Assembly (NCBI RefSeq): GCF_034313965.1
Contig: NZ_JAVIWQ010000002.1
Span: 1,612,001-1,676,000, forward strand
Length of the DNA stretch: 64,000 nt
Source: Herbaspirillum sp. RTI4
GTDB lineage: Bacteria > Pseudomonadota > Gammaproteobacteria > Burkholderiales > Burkholderiaceae_D
Direction: 5' to 3'
Shown: in pieces, positions 35,996 through 45,957 of the stretch
Layout of the letters: the number at the start of each line of letters is the position of its first letter
Position numbering within the stretch: position 1 is the first letter of the stretch
The notes under the pieces: generated by a model
Told to the model about the DNA's origin: nothing
Databases searched by the model: none
What the model saw: the letters and a program-made list of their open reading frames with translations, nothing else
Program-made: the position numbers and the translations under genes

Positions 35996-38731
35996 TCAAA
36001 CCGGTGTTTCCGCAAACGTGTGTCGCCACAGCTGCTGTACGGCGAGACTTTGCCGCTCTACTTGAGTCGGGGCAACCGAGGCTTTTTCTTCTCCCTGCAG
36101 ACGCAGCTGATGCTGCAATTTACGATAGTCGCGATAGGCATTGGCGGCAGCTTCTGCCAGCGAGGCATCGGTCAGGCAGAGCGAGGCGCAGAGTTTGAGC
36201 AGGGCGATATTGCCGATATCGGCGGTCAACTGCGGGTAAGCATCGGCATGCGCCAATACCAAAAATTGCACGATGAATTCGATGTCGATCATGCCGCCGG
36301 CGGCATGCTTGAGGTCGAATTTCGCCGGGCGTTCCGGGTTGGCAGCGCGCATCCGGTCGCGCATCAGCACGACGTCATGCTTGAGCGCGAGGATGTCACG
36401 CGGCTGGCGCAGTACCGCTTCGCGCAGCGCTTCAAAGCGCGTGCCAAGAGCGGCGTCGCCGGCGCACCAGCGGGCGCGGGTCAGCGCCTGATGTTCCCAC
36501 GGCCAGGCCGACTGGCGCTGATATCGTTCGTAGGTGGCGAAGGACGAAACCAGCAAACCGCTGGCACCGTCCGGACGCAGTGCGATATCGATATCGAACA
36601 GGATGCCGGCCGGGGTATAGGCCGTCATCCAGGTAATGAATCGCTGCGCCAGCCGGGCGTATAGTCCGGGCGCTTCAGGATCGTCGTCCTCATACAGAAA
36701 CACCACATCCAGATCCGAGACATAGCCCAGTTCTTTGCTGCCCAGCTTGCCGTAAGCGATGACGGTAAAGCTGGGACTTTCCTTGTGACGCTGCGCAATG
36801 GTTTGCCAGACGGCGTTCAAGGTGATTTGCACTAAGGTGTCGGCCAGCGCGGACAGGTGGTCGGCCAGCCGTTCCACGCTGAGTTCTCCTTCCAGATCCT
36901 GCGCCAGCAGCCGGAATTGCTGGGCATGGTGCATTTCGCGCAGGATATCCATCTGCCGTTCGATATCACCGGCGGTGCTGGCCAGTTGCTGTTCGCAATC
37001 GGCAGCGAAGGCGGGCCAGTTGGGTGCGGCGTTGAGGGCGGCGTCGTCCAGCAATTCGTCGAGCAGAAGCGGATGCTTGGTCAGATAGGTCGCGGCCCAG
37101 CCGCTGGCGGCGATCATGCGGATGAGCCGGTCCAGCGCGCGCGGATATTCCGTCAGCAGCGCCAGGTAGGCAGCGCGGCGGGCGATGTTGTCGAGGAAGT
37201 CGAGCAGCCGTCCCAGCGTGGTCAGTTGGCCCTCCGGCTGCTTGCTGATGATTTTCAGCGCATCGATGATCAGGGCGACCAGGCGATCCCGACTGACTTC
37301 GGGCAGCGTTTGCATGCGCGCAGAGCCCCAGGTCAGCAGCAAACGCTGCGCGGCGGCCTCGGCATCCTGAAATTGCAGGGTGTGCAGGTGAGCCTTGATG
37401 TCGGTCAGGCTGTTCTCGCCATTGAGCGCGCTCAAGGCGGCGGCGACACCGGCGGCCTGGATATCGTCCGGCGTTTCGCTGTGCTTGTCGCTGAAAATGG
37501 CGTCGAACTGGGCGGCGACCTGCTGCCGGTGTTGGTCCAGCGTCTTGAGCAGCGACGCTGTGTCGGGATAGCCCATCATCTGTGCGATCAGCAGACAATC
37601 GGCGTCGTTGTTGGGCAGAGTGTGCGTCTGGGCGTCTTCCAGGTATTGCAGCCGATGTTCCAGATTGCGCAGGAAGGTGTAAGAACACAGCAGTTGCTCG
37701 ACTACCTCAGCTGCCAGCAAGCCTCTGAGCGACAGCGTGGCCAGCGTGGCGCGGGTGGAGCGGTCGCGCAGATCGGCTTCGCGACCGCCGCGTATCAGTT
37801 GGAATACCTGACTCAGAAATTCGATTTCGCGAATGCCGCCGCGACCCAGCTTGACGTTGTTGCTGCGGTCGGGGTGCAGGGTTTCCTGGCGGTTGACCTC
37901 GGCGCGGATCTGCGCGTGCATCGAGCGCAAGGCGTCGATGCTGCCGTAATCGAGGTAGCGACGGAAAATGAAGGGGTGGCTGATCGCTTCCAGCGCGGCG
38001 ATATCTTCGGCGGCACCGGTCACTGCCCGCGCCTTGGTCCAGGCGTAGCGTTCCCATTCGCGCCCCTGACGGATCAGATATTGCTCGACCATGTTCAGGC
38101 TGGACACCAGCGGTCCCGAGGCCCCGTTCGGCCGCAGCGCCATATCGACGCGGAAGGTAAATCCTTCTTCGGTGATTTCAGACAGGGCGGCAATCAGCTT
38201 TTTGCCGAGACGGATAAAAAATTCGTGGTTGGACAGGCTGCGCTGATCGGCTTCGGTAGTGTGGGTATCGCCATCTTCGGGGTAGACGAAAATCAGGTCG
38301 ATGTCGGAGGACACGTTGAGTTCGCCGCCGCCCAGCTTGCCCATGCCCAGCACGATCATTTCCTGCGCACGGCCCGACTCATCGCCCACCGGTACGCCGT
38401 GCAGGGCGATCATTTCCTGCATCAGGGCATCCAGATGGGTAGTGATGGCGAAATCGCCGAAGGCGGTCATGGTGGCGACGACTTCCGCCAGATCGGCGCG
38501 TCCCGACAGATCGCGCGCTATGAGCGTGGTGACCACCAGATTGCGCAGCCGACGCATGGCGGCCGGTAAAGTCAGGCCGGCGTCGGTTTCGCGTTGTAAT
38601 AGCCGGATGAAATCACTCACGCTCAGTGGCGCCTGTGCGCAATCGGCAATCATTGCCGGGCGGCACGGGTCGGCCTGACTCCAGCGGACGAAGAAACGGG
38701 AGGCGGAGCTGTCCACCAGCGCCGGCTTCAT
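35996..38731 (-). CDS. glnE: Glutamine synthetase adenylyltransferase/deadenylase
   Basis: A 911-aa bifunctional enzyme that adds and removes AMP from GlnA according to PII status. Two nucleotidyltransferase domains are visible: the N-terminal (GMGKLGGGELNVSSDIDLIFVY near residue 128) removes AMP, and the C-terminal (AYGKLGSKELGYVSDLDVVFLY near 660) adds it. A central regulatory stretch and C-terminal helices follow the usual plan. It is slightly shorter than E. coli GlnE. It is divergent from the YhdP-like gene, a conserved neighbourhood in this order. Confidence 0.95.
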   Translation of the reverse strand: MKPALVDSSASRFFVRWSQADPCRPAMIADCAQAPLSVSDFIRLLQRETDAGLTLPAAMRRLRNLVVTTLIARDLSGRADLAEVVATMTAFGDFAITTHLDALMQEMIALHGVPVGDESGRAQEMIVLGMGKLGGGELNVSSDIDLIFVYPEDGDTHTTEADQRSLSNHEFFIRLGKKLIAALSEITEEGFTFRVDMALRPNGASGPLVSSLNMVEQYLIRQGREWERYAWTKARAVTGAAEDIAALEAISHPFIFRRYLDYGSIDALRSMHAQIRAEVNRQETLHPDRSNNVKLGRGGIREIEFLSQVFQLIRGGREADLRDRSTRATLATLSLRGLLAAEVVEQLLCSYTFLRNLEHRLQYLEDAQTHTLPNNDADCLLIAQMMGYPDTASLLKTLDQHRQQVAAQFDAIFSDKHSETPDDIQAAGVAAALSALNGENSLTDIKAHLHTLQFQDAEAAAQRLLLTWGSARMQTLPEVSRDRLVALIIDALKIISKQPEGQLTTLGRLLDFLDNIARRAAYLALLTEYPRALDRLIRMIAASGWAATYLTKHPLLLDELLDDAALNAAPNWPAFAADCEQQLASTAGDIERQMDILREMHHAQQFRLLAQDLEGELSVERLADHLSALADTLVQITLNAVWQTIAQRHKESPSFTVIAYGKLGSKELGYVSDLDVVFLYEDDDPEAPGLYARLAQRFITWMTAYTPAGILFDIDIALRPDGASGLLVSSFATYERYQRQSAWPWEHQALTRARWCAGDAALGTRFEALREAVLRQPRDILALKHDVVLMRDRMRAANPERPAKFDLKHAAGGMIDIEFIVQFLVLAHADAYPQLTADIGNIALLKLCASLCLTDASLAEAAANAYRDYRKLQHQLRLQGEEKASVAPTQVERQSLAVQQLWRHTFAETPV

Positions 38732-38954
38732 CAGCGATTCCCGTAGACGAACGGGAGGGCGACGCCCGGAATTGATCCCTTGGGGCGCGTACTGCGTCGA
38801 GCGCTACATATCAGTGCGATAATGAGAGGCGATTGCTGGACGGGTCGGGAATGTTTCAGAGTCTGATGCATGGAAGAGGCGTTTCATTGGGGGCAATGCC
38901 TGACATCATGCCACCCGCTGCTATTTTTGATGATTGTTTTTTTAGATTTTGCCG

Positions 38955-41900
38955 ATGCCCGCACCCGATTCCGATGAGCGTAACCCCGACCACCCGAAAG
39001 GGTGGCGCTGCGCCATCAAATGCACCATCAGCCGGGCCATCAAGACAAGCAGTGCCGTGCTGTGCCGCTGCGCACACCATCCCTGGTGCTGGCTGAAGCT
39101 GGCGCTGCGGCTCGCCTTGCGGGTAACGCTGGTCGCTTATTTTGTCTTTTGCGCCTTGTTCCTGGTGCTGCGCTATGCGGTGTTGCCGCATATCGATTAT
39201 TACCAGCCGGCCATCGAGAAACTCGCCGGAAGGGCGGTTGGCCGCCCACTCACAATCGGCGTATTGGATGCTTCCTGGAGTGGCTTGCAGCCGCATCTGG
39301 TCTTGCGTGATGTGGCCATTCATGGGCCGGATGGCGCCGTCGCACTGAGTTTGCCGCAAGTGTCGGCTACCTTGTCCTGGAGTTCGGTATTGCTGGGGGA
39401 GGTGCGCTTCGACCAATTGACGATCGATGCGCCCGATCTGAGCATACGCCGCGCTGCCGATGGGCAACTGTGGATTGCCGGCGTGCCGCTCAACCGTGGT
39501 GGCAACGGCGCGGGCATGGACTGGATGCTGACGCAACATGAAATTCTGATCCGCAACGGACGCGTGCGCTGGCAGGATGACTTGCGCGGCGCGCCCGAAC
39601 TGGCGCTGGACCAGGTCAATCTGGTATTGCGCAATGGCTGGCTAAGACACCAATTCTCCCTGCGGGCGACACCGCCGTCGACGCTGGCAGCGCCGCTGGA
39701 TGTGCGCGCCGATTTTTTCCATCTCCCGTTTGCGCGAAAAATTTCCGACCCTCTGCGCTGGAAGGGCGAACTGTATGCCGATCTGCGCCAGACCGATCTG
39801 AGCGCATGGAAACCCTGGTTCGATTATCCCTTTGCGCTCGACAGCGGAAGCGGTTCGGTACGGGCCTGGCTGAAGCTCGATAGCGGCAAAGTCGAGAACC
39901 TGACGGCGGATGTCAATCTGGGCAAGTTGTCGGCGCAACTGCGTCCCAGCCTTCAGCCTTTGCATGTGGCGCAGGTCAGCGGCCGCATTACCGCGCAAGA
40001 ATACGGAACCGGCGCTTTGGCCTCGGTGACGGATAAGGGCGTGCTGGCGTTTGGTGAGGGTGGCCACACCATTGCCGTGAGCAATTTTTCTTTGCAAATG
40101 GAAGATGGCTTGCGCCTCGCGCCCACCACTATTAGCGAAACGTATATCCCCGCCGCCAGACAACGCCCTGAACAATTCACCATTGTCGCCAAACGCCTTG
40201 ATCTGGACACCCTGGCAAACCTTGCTGGCCGTTTGCCGATAGCGCCGGCGCAACGTCGTTTGCTGACCGATCTGTCTCCCAAGGGACAGCTGCGTGATTT
40301 TTCCGCCCAATGGCGCGGTGCTTATCCCGATATCGTGTCCTACCGCTTGCAGGGTGATTTTACGGGCTTGAGCCTGCACAGCCAGCCGGCCCGTCAGGCA
40401 TCGGTTAACGGCAAGTTGTCGCTGACGGGGCGGGCGGCGACGCCGGCCATGCCTGGTTTCGATAATCTGAGCGGCCATATCGATACCAATGAACGGGGTG
40501 GCTCGCTGATGCTCGATTCCCGGAAATTGTCCTTGCAGTTACCGATGTTGCAGGTCGCTACACTGCCGCTCGATAGTCTGGCGCTGCATGCGCGCTGGAA
40601 TTTGCGCAAGGACCAGAAACTGCAGGTGCAAATCGATGACATGAAGTTCGCCCAGGCGGCGTTTGCCGGAAGTCTGAGCGGTTCGCATTTGTTGCCTTTA
40701 GATGGCAGTGGTGCTGGCGTGATGGACATGAAGGCGCATCTCGACCGTTTCGACATCAAACAGATACCGTCGTATTTGCCATTGAACATGCCACCCCTGA
40801 CGCAGAGCTGGTTGAAGGGCGCCTTCCATGCCGGCAATGCGCAGGATGTGAATCTGGTGTTGCAGGGCGATCTGGCGCACTTTCCGTTTCAGCCGTCCGC
40901 CTCTGGCAAGCCGTCAGATGGTCACTTTAGTGTGGCCGGTAAATTCGATGGCCTGACCATGGAGTACGAGCCGGGGCGATTTGGCAAAGATGGCATTTCA
41001 CCGATCTGGCCACTGTTGGAAAATGTCAGTGGCAATTTTGCGATCGACCGGACACGCTTGACGGTGCATGGCGATACCGGCAGCACTTACGGGGCGGCGC
41101 TTTCAGACATACGGGTGGCCATTCCCAATTTGCTGGAAGACGTCACCCTCGACATCAGTGGTAACGCCAGCGGCCCTGCGAAAGACATGCTGCGGTATGT
41201 CAATGACAGCCCCGTGGCGCAATGGATTGAACATTTTACCGAGGACACACAAGCCAGCGGCAACAGCAAATTAGCCCTGAAACTGCATGTTCCTCTGGAG
41301 GATGTGAATCGCGCCAAGGTGGTTGGCGAGGTGCTTTTCTCAAATAACGACGTAATGCTGCAAAAAGACTTGCCGATGGTGTTCAAGGCACGTGGCGCGC
41401 TCAATTTCAATGAAAAAGGCTTCAGCCTGAATGCCATCAAAGGCGTGTTTCTGGGCGAGCCGGTAGCGCTGTCCGGCGGCACTCAGTCTGACGGGACTAC
41501 AGCGGTCAAAGTGGTCGGCGGGGCGAATGCCGAAGGCTTGCGCAAAGCTTATCCTGACGCCGCCATGCAGCGCTTGCTGGCGCGCGTGAGCGGCGCGACG
41601 CGCTTTACGGCAACGGTAGGATTGCGGCAACACCTGCTGGAGGTGGCCGTCGATTCCAACTTGCAGGGCCTGGCCTTCGACTTGCCTGCGCCCTTGCGTA
41701 AGCCTGCGGCAGAAGCGCTGCCCTTACACGTTCAGCTTAACCAGTTGGCAAGCACGGATGCTCTCTTGCAGCATGATGATCTCCGGCTGACGCTGGGGAA
41801 TGTCGTCAATGCCCGGTTTCAAAGACAAAAGCCGCTGGATCGGCATGCCGAGTGGGCGGTACAGACAGGGTCCATAGGGATTAACCGGTCGGCTTCCTTG

Positions 41901-43196
41901 CCCGCCAGTGGCGTACTGCTTTCCGTTGCCACGCCGCTGCTGAATCTGGATGAGTGGAGTGCGTTCCGCACGGCCATGGACGGGCAGGATGAAACACCGA
42001 CCCAAGCCGGTGCCGCTGTCAATAATGCGCTGGTCCAATATCTGGAGCCAAACGCCATTGCGGTGCGCGCCGATGCCGTAGTGGTCATGGGCAAGCGGCT
42101 TAACAAGATGGAGCTGGATGCGACGCGTCGTGGCAGCTCCTGGGGACTTAACCTGCATTCGGATCAGGCAACAGGCAAGGCGACCTGGACGCCTTCGGCT
42201 GATGGTCGGGGCGCAGGAAAAATCAGCGCGCAACTGGTGCGATTGAGTATCCCGCGGGCAGTGCCGGGGGCGGTAGCGGAGACGCCAGAGCACTCCTCTG
42301 AATCTTCGTCAACAATAACGACGCAAATTCCGGCGCTCGATATTGTTGCCGAAGACTTTGAACTGTTCGGTAAATCGCTGGGCCGACTGCAATTAGTCGC
42401 CAGCAATGCGCCCGTTGGTGGCGGCAGCGAATGGGCTATTGATAAGCTTATGCTCAAAAATGAGGATGCCCTGCTCAATGCAACCGGTAGCTGGGTCGTG
42501 GGTGAAAAACAGAGCAAAACACATTTGACGTATGCACTGGACGTTCACAATGCCGGCAAGCTGCTCGACCGTTTTGGTTTTGATCGGGTGGTTGGTGGCG
42601 GTAGCGGTAAGATGGATGGCGTGGCCAACTGGAACGGCGCGCCTTACGCGCTGGATGTGCCGTCGCTGTCGGGGCAGGTGCAACTGGAGATGGCCAGCGG
42701 ACAATTCTTGAAAGTCGATTCAGGCGCTGCCAAATTGTTAGGGGTATTGAATTTGCAGGCCTTGCCGCGCCGGCTGCTGCTCGATTTCCGTGATGTGTTT
42801 TCGCAAGGATTCGCCTTCGATAAGCTGGCGGGTTCGGCTTCGATTGCATCCGGCGTTGCCAGTACCGACAATCTGAAGATGACCGGTGTCGCGGCGACGG
42901 TACTGATGAAAGGGACGGCGGATATCGTCAAGGAAACGCAAAAGGTGCGCGTGGTGGTGATTCCTGAGTTCAATCTCGGGACGGCATCCGTGGTGGCGAC
43001 GGTATTCAATCCTGTCATTGGCGTCGGCAGCATGCTGGCGCAATTATTTTTCCGCAATCCCCTGATGCGTTCGCTGACCTACGAATATGAGGTGAGCGGT
43101 TCCTGGAGCGATCCGCTGGTCACCAAGCTTGATCATGTCGACGCCGGAGCAGTCCCGCCGCCAGCGACTGGTTTCAAGGCGCTGCTGGCGCCATAA
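38955..43196 (+). CDS. YhdP/AsmA-like envelope lipid-transport protein (TIGR02099 type)
   Basis: A 1413-aa giant protein. A single N-terminal helix (LALRVTLVAYFVFCALFLVLRYAVLP, residues about 50-75) anchors it in the inner membrane; the rest is a long periplasmic repeat of beta strands typical of AsmA-like bridges that move phospholipid to the outer membrane. The C-terminus is the conserved family end (NLGTASVVATVFNPVIGVG ... PLMRSLTYEYEVSGSW). I start at ATG 38955 rather than the TTG two codons earlier. It is followed by the nitrilase-family gene and tldD, the usual order. Confidence 0.9.
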   Translation: MPAPDSDERNPDHPKGWRCAIKCTISRAIKTSSAVLCRCAHHPWCWLKLALRLALRVTLVAYFVFCALFLVLRYAVLPHIDYYQPAIEKLAGRAVGRPLTIGVLDASWSGLQPHLVLRDVAIHGPDGAVALSLPQVSATLSWSSVLLGEVRFDQLTIDAPDLSIRRAADGQLWIAGVPLNRGGNGAGMDWMLTQHEILIRNGRVRWQDDLRGAPELALDQVNLVLRNGWLRHQFSLRATPPSTLAAPLDVRADFFHLPFARKISDPLRWKGELYADLRQTDLSAWKPWFDYPFALDSGSGSVRAWLKLDSGKVENLTADVNLGKLSAQLRPSLQPLHVAQVSGRITAQEYGTGALASVTDKGVLAFGEGGHTIAVSNFSLQMEDGLRLAPTTISETYIPAARQRPEQFTIVAKRLDLDTLANLAGRLPIAPAQRRLLTDLSPKGQLRDFSAQWRGAYPDIVSYRLQGDFTGLSLHSQPARQASVNGKLSLTGRAATPAMPGFDNLSGHIDTNERGGSLMLDSRKLSLQLPMLQVATLPLDSLALHARWNLRKDQKLQVQIDDMKFAQAAFAGSLSGSHLLPLDGSGAGVMDMKAHLDRFDIKQIPSYLPLNMPPLTQSWLKGAFHAGNAQDVNLVLQGDLAHFPFQPSASGKPSDGHFSVAGKFDGLTMEYEPGRFGKDGISPIWPLLENVSGNFAIDRTRLTVHGDTGSTYGAALSDIRVAIPNLLEDVTLDISGNASGPAKDMLRYVNDSPVAQWIEHFTEDTQASGNSKLALKLHVPLEDVNRAKVVGEVLFSNNDVMLQKDLPMVFKARGALNFNEKGFSLNAIKGVFLGEPVALSGGTQSDGTTAVKVVGGANAEGLRKAYPDAAMQRLLARVSGATRFTATVGLRQHLLEVAVDSNLQGLAFDLPAPLRKPAAEALPLHVQLNQLASTDALLQHDDLRLTLGNVVNARFQRQKPLDRHAEWAVQTGSIGINRSASLPASGVLLSVATPLLNLDEWSAFRTAMDGQDETPTQAGAAVNNALVQYLEPNAIAVRADAVVVMGKRLNKMELDATRRGSSWGLNLHSDQATGKATWTPSADGRGAGKISAQLVRLSIPRAVPGAVAETPEHSSESSSTITTQIPALDIVAEDFELFGKSLGRLQLVASNAPVGGGSEWAIDKLMLKNEDALLNATGSWVVGEKQSKTHLTYALDVHNAGKLLDRFGFDRVVGGGSGKMDGVANWNGAPYALDVPSLSGQVQLEMASGQFLKVDSGAAKLLGVLNLQALPRRLLLDFRDVFSQGFAFDKLAGSASIASGVASTDNLKMTGVAATVLMKGTADIVKETQKVRVVVIPEFNLGTASVVATVFNPVIGVGSMLAQLFFRNPLMRSLTYEYEVSGSWSDPLVTKLDHVDAGAVPPPATGFKALLAP

Positions 43197-43234
43197 GCAG
43201 CCGCATCGACGGCTATTTTCGAAGGAGTGCAGAC

Positions 43235-44041
43235 ATGGGCAACACATTTAAGGTGGCGGCGGTACAGATGGTATCGACGCCGCAGGTCGAAGAAAACATG
43301 CAGGTCGCGCGCGAGCAGGTGGCGCTGGCGGCAGAGCAGGGCGCGCAACTGGTGCTCTTGCCGGAATACTGGCCGATCATGGGCCTGCATGAAAACGACA
43401 AGCTGGTGCATGCGGAACAGGACGGCGACGGGCCGCTGCAAACTTTCATGGCGGAGCTGGCGGCGCAGCATGGCATCTGGCTGATTGGCGGGACGCTGCC
43501 GCTGGCGAGTGCGGAAGCGGGCAAGGTCGTCAACACCACGCTGGTGTATGGGCCGGATGGGCAGCGCGTGGTGCGCTACGACAAAATTCACCTGTTCAGT
43601 TTCGCCAAGGGTGAGGAAGTCTACGATGAGGCACGCACGATCGTGCGCGGCGATAGCGTCGGCAGTTTCGAAGCGCCATTCGGCAAGGTGGGTTTGTCGG
43701 TGTGCTACGACTTGCGTTTTCCCGAGCTGTACCGGGCGCTCGGCGAGTGCGCGCTGATCGTGGTGCCGGCGGCGTTTACCTATACGACAGGGCAGGCGCA
43801 TTGGGAAATTCTGCTGCGGGCGCGGGCCATTGAAAATCAGTGCTATGTGCTGGCGTCGGCGCAGGGGGGCAAGCATGTGAATGGGCGTCGTACCTGGGGC
43901 CACAGCATGCTGATCGATCCTTGGGGCGAGGTGAAATCCGTGCTGCCGGAAGGCGTTGGTCTGGTCAGCGGCGAGATTGACGCCCTTCGTCTACAATATG
44001 TCAGAGAAAGTCTGCCTGCATTGAAACACCGTAAGCTGTAG
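43235..44041 (+). CDS. Carbon-nitrogen hydrolase (Nit2-like amidase)
   Basis: A 268-aa nitrilase-superfamily enzyme. The catalytic triad is Glu in LLPEYWPIMG, Lys in RYDKIHLF, and Cys in SVCYDLRFPELY. The closest group is Nit2/deaminated-glutathione amidase, which repairs side products of transaminases; that substrate assignment is from family knowledge. GGAG lies eight bases upstream of the start. It sits between the YhdP-like gene and tldD. Confidence 0.9.
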   Translation: MGNTFKVAAVQMVSTPQVEENMQVAREQVALAAEQGAQLVLLPEYWPIMGLHENDKLVHAEQDGDGPLQTFMAELAAQHGIWLIGGTLPLASAEAGKVVNTTLVYGPDGQRVVRYDKIHLFSFAKGEEVYDEARTIVRGDSVGSFEAPFGKVGLSVCYDLRFPELYRALGECALIVVPAAFTYTTGQAHWEILLRARAIENQCYVLASAQGGKHVNGRRTWGHSMLIDPWGEVKSVLPEGVGLVSGEIDALRLQYVRESLPALKHRKL

Positions 44042-44167
44042 CGCTGTGAAGGGAGTTTCAATCAGCCCTGGCGCGGCGGCAATAGTCTTCCCGGCAATCC
44101 CTAACATTTCGTCCACCCGACTATCGGGTCGGCTCTTTACCCCTAGTCAACGTAGTAGCGATCCATT

Positions 44168-45628
44168 ATGAAACCATACGAACCGAATCTGAGTGCTCTT
44201 GCCGTCGCCCGCGATATTTTGCTGACCCCCTTCGGGCTGGATGAATCCAAACTGATGTCGGCGCTGGGCAGCATGTTCCACCACAAGGTGGACTATGCCG
44301 ATCTGTACTTCCAGTTCACGAAGAGCGAAGGCTGGAGTCTTGAGGAAGGCATCGTCAAGACCGGTAGTTTTGCAATCGATCAGGGCGTCGGCGTGCGGGC
44401 AGTGGTCGGTGACAAGACGGCGTTTTCGTATTCCGATGAAATTTCCGAACTGGCCTTGCTGGAAGCCGCTGCGGCCACGCGTACGATTGCGCGTCAGGGT
44501 AGTGGCAAGATCAAGGTGGCCGGTGCGGCCAAGCACAGTGGCGGCCGCTCCTTATATCTGCCGAACGATCCGCTCAATTCGCTGGACGCGACCGCCAAGG
44601 TCACGCTGCTGGAGCGTGTCGAACGCATCGCCCGTAGCAAGGACCCGCGCGTGGTGCAGGTGATGGCCAGTCTGGCCGGAGAATACGATGTGGTGCTGGT
44701 GGCGCGCAGCGACGGCGTGATCGCTGCCGATATCCGGCCGCTGGTGCGGGTGTCGGTGACGGTGATTGCGGAACAAAACGGTCGACGTGAAATGGGTAGC
44801 AGCGGCGGCGGCGGTCGCTACAGCTATGACTATTTCAGCGATGAGCTGCTGGAACAATATGCGTCGGAAGCCGTGGCAACGGCGCTGGTCAATCTGGATG
44901 CGCGGCCGGCACCGGCGGGTGCCATGACCGTGGTCTTGGGTTCCGGCTGGCCGGGCATTCTGCTGCACGAAGCGATCGGTCACGGACTGGAAGGCGATTT
45001 CAATCGCAAGGGTTCCAGCACGTTTTCCGGCCGTATCGGCGAACGGGTGGCGGCCAAGGGCGTTACGGTGGTCGATGATGGCACGCTGGCTAACCGGCGC
45101 GGCTCGCTCAATATTGACGATGAGGGGAATCCCACTCAGTGCACGACGCTGATCGAGGATGGCATTCTGAAGGGCTATATTCAGGACACAATGAATGCGC
45201 GCCTGATGAAAATGCCGGTGACCGGTAATGCACGACGCGAATCGTTCGCTCACTTGCCGATGCCGCGCATGACCAATACCTATATGCCGAGTGGCGACAA
45301 GGACCCGCAAGAAATTATTGCCTCCGTCAAACATGGCTTGTATGCGGTCAATTTCGGCGGCGGTCAGGTCGATATTACGAACGGCAAGTTCGTGTTTTCG
45401 GCCAGCGAAGCCTACATGATTGAAAATGGCAAGATTACTTATCCGGTCAAGGGCGCTACGTTGATCGGTAATGGCCCTGATGTGTTGAACCGGGTCTCGA
45501 TGATAGGCAATGACATGCGGCTTGATCCGGGTGTCGGTGTGTGCGGCAAGGAAGGGCAAAGCGTACCGGTGGGCGTAGGCCAGCCGACCTTGCGTATCGA
45601 TGGCGTGACAGTGGGTGGGACTGCATGA
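44168..45628 (+). CDS. tldD: Metalloprotease TldD
   Basis: A 486-aa subunit of the TldD/TldE protease that cuts short peptides and matures some peptide antibiotics. The zinc site is HEAIGH in [14 protein letters not shown], with a third ligand in the C-terminal half. The conserved [12 protein letters not shown] and [16 protein letters not shown] segments and the C-terminal end [17 protein letters not shown] are present. TldE is not in this window. No Shine-Dalgarno is clear at the ATG. Confidence 0.96.
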   Translation: MKPYEPNLSALAVARDILLTPFGLDESKLMSALGSMFHHKVDYADLYFQFTKSEGWSLEEGIVKTGSFAIDQGVGVRAVVGDKTAFSYSDEISELALLEAAAATRTIARQGSGKIKVAGAAKHSGGRSLYLPNDPLNSLDATAKVTLLERVERIARSKDPRVVQVMASLAGEYDVVLVARSDGVIAADIRPLVRVSVTVIAEQNGRREMGSSGGGGRYSYDYFSDELLEQYASEAVATALVNLDARPAPAGAMTVVLGSGWPGILLHEAIGHGLEGDFNRKGSSTFSGRIGERVAAKGVTVVDDGTLANRRGSLNIDDEGNPTQCTTLIEDGILKGYIQDTMNARLMKMPVTGNARRESFAHLPMPRMTNTYMPSGDKDPQEIIASVKHGLYAVNFGGGQVDITNGKFVFSASEAYMIENGKITYPVKGATLIGNGPDVLNRVSMIGNDMRLDPGVGVCGKEGQSVPVGVGQPTLRIDGVTVGGTA

Positions 45629-45774
45629 TTTGTGCATATGACCATGCGATGAGTGCTTAAAATGCAATAAATACTCATTTTTAGCGATTTTCTGAGAAAA
45701 TTTCCTGCTCCGCTTGCCAATGCTAGAAAAATGTAGCAATATGCGTTCTTAGATTTGAAACTTACTGACGAAAT
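45629..45774. other. AT-rich promoter region of the aroG leader
   Basis: 146 bp between tldD and the leader peptide, with a short dyad (ATTTTC-TGA-GAAAAT, 45687-45701) and a candidate -35 TTGCCA near 45714. No convincing -10 could be fixed. Confidence 0.4.
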
Positions 45775-45858
45775 ATGTCTAGCCACCACGCTTACTTTTA
45801 TTATTTTTACTTTAGCTATTCCAGCCCAAAGGCGGTGAAAAGCGGTAAGCGTGCGTAA
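45775..45858 (+). CDS. aroG leader peptide (Phe/Tyr attenuator)
   Basis: A 27-codon ORF that starts MSSHHA and continues YFYYFYFSY at codons 7-15: five Tyr and three Phe in nine residues, then a basic tail (KAVKSGKRA). It has no role as a protein; the run is a sensor of charged tRNA-Tyr and tRNA-Phe. The ribosome site is weak. The stop at 45858 is 22 bases before the terminator stem at 45881. The codons for Lys-Ala-Val overlap the competing GGCGGT at 45831-45836. Confidence 0.75.
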   Translation: MSSHHAYFYYFYFSYSSPKAVKSGKRA

Positions 45859-45910
45859 GCAGAGACTTTAAACCGAATTCAAAAACCGCCAGCGATGGCG
45901 GTTTTTTTTT
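45831..45910 (+). promoter_or_regulatory. Attenuator of aroG: antiterminator and terminator
   Basis: Terminator: AAAAACCGCC (45881-45890) pairs with GGCGGTTTTT (45897-45906), followed by more T to 45910. Antiterminator: GGCGGT at 45831-45836 can pair with the same ACCGCC at 45885-45890. A ribosome stalled at the aromatic codons leaves GGCGGT free and opens the gene; one reaching the stop codon covers it and lets the terminator form. The aroG start lies 47 bases further on. Confidence 0.75.
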
Positions 45911-45957
45911 ACCCGATCATGTTGCCGTATCGAAGCGACCGAAACCTGGAGAGAAAA

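Noticed and set aside
36857..38569. 570-aa ORF antisense to glnE
   Set aside because: Shadow of glnE codon bias with no recognisable domain.
44042..44167. Possible tRNA-like fold between the nitrilase gene and tldD
   Set aside because: Only a short CCCGA/TCGGG hairpin; no cloverleaf or CCA end.
45895..45957. N-terminal extension of aroG
   Set aside because: It would translate through the terminator T tract; the start at 45958 has a proper ribosome site.
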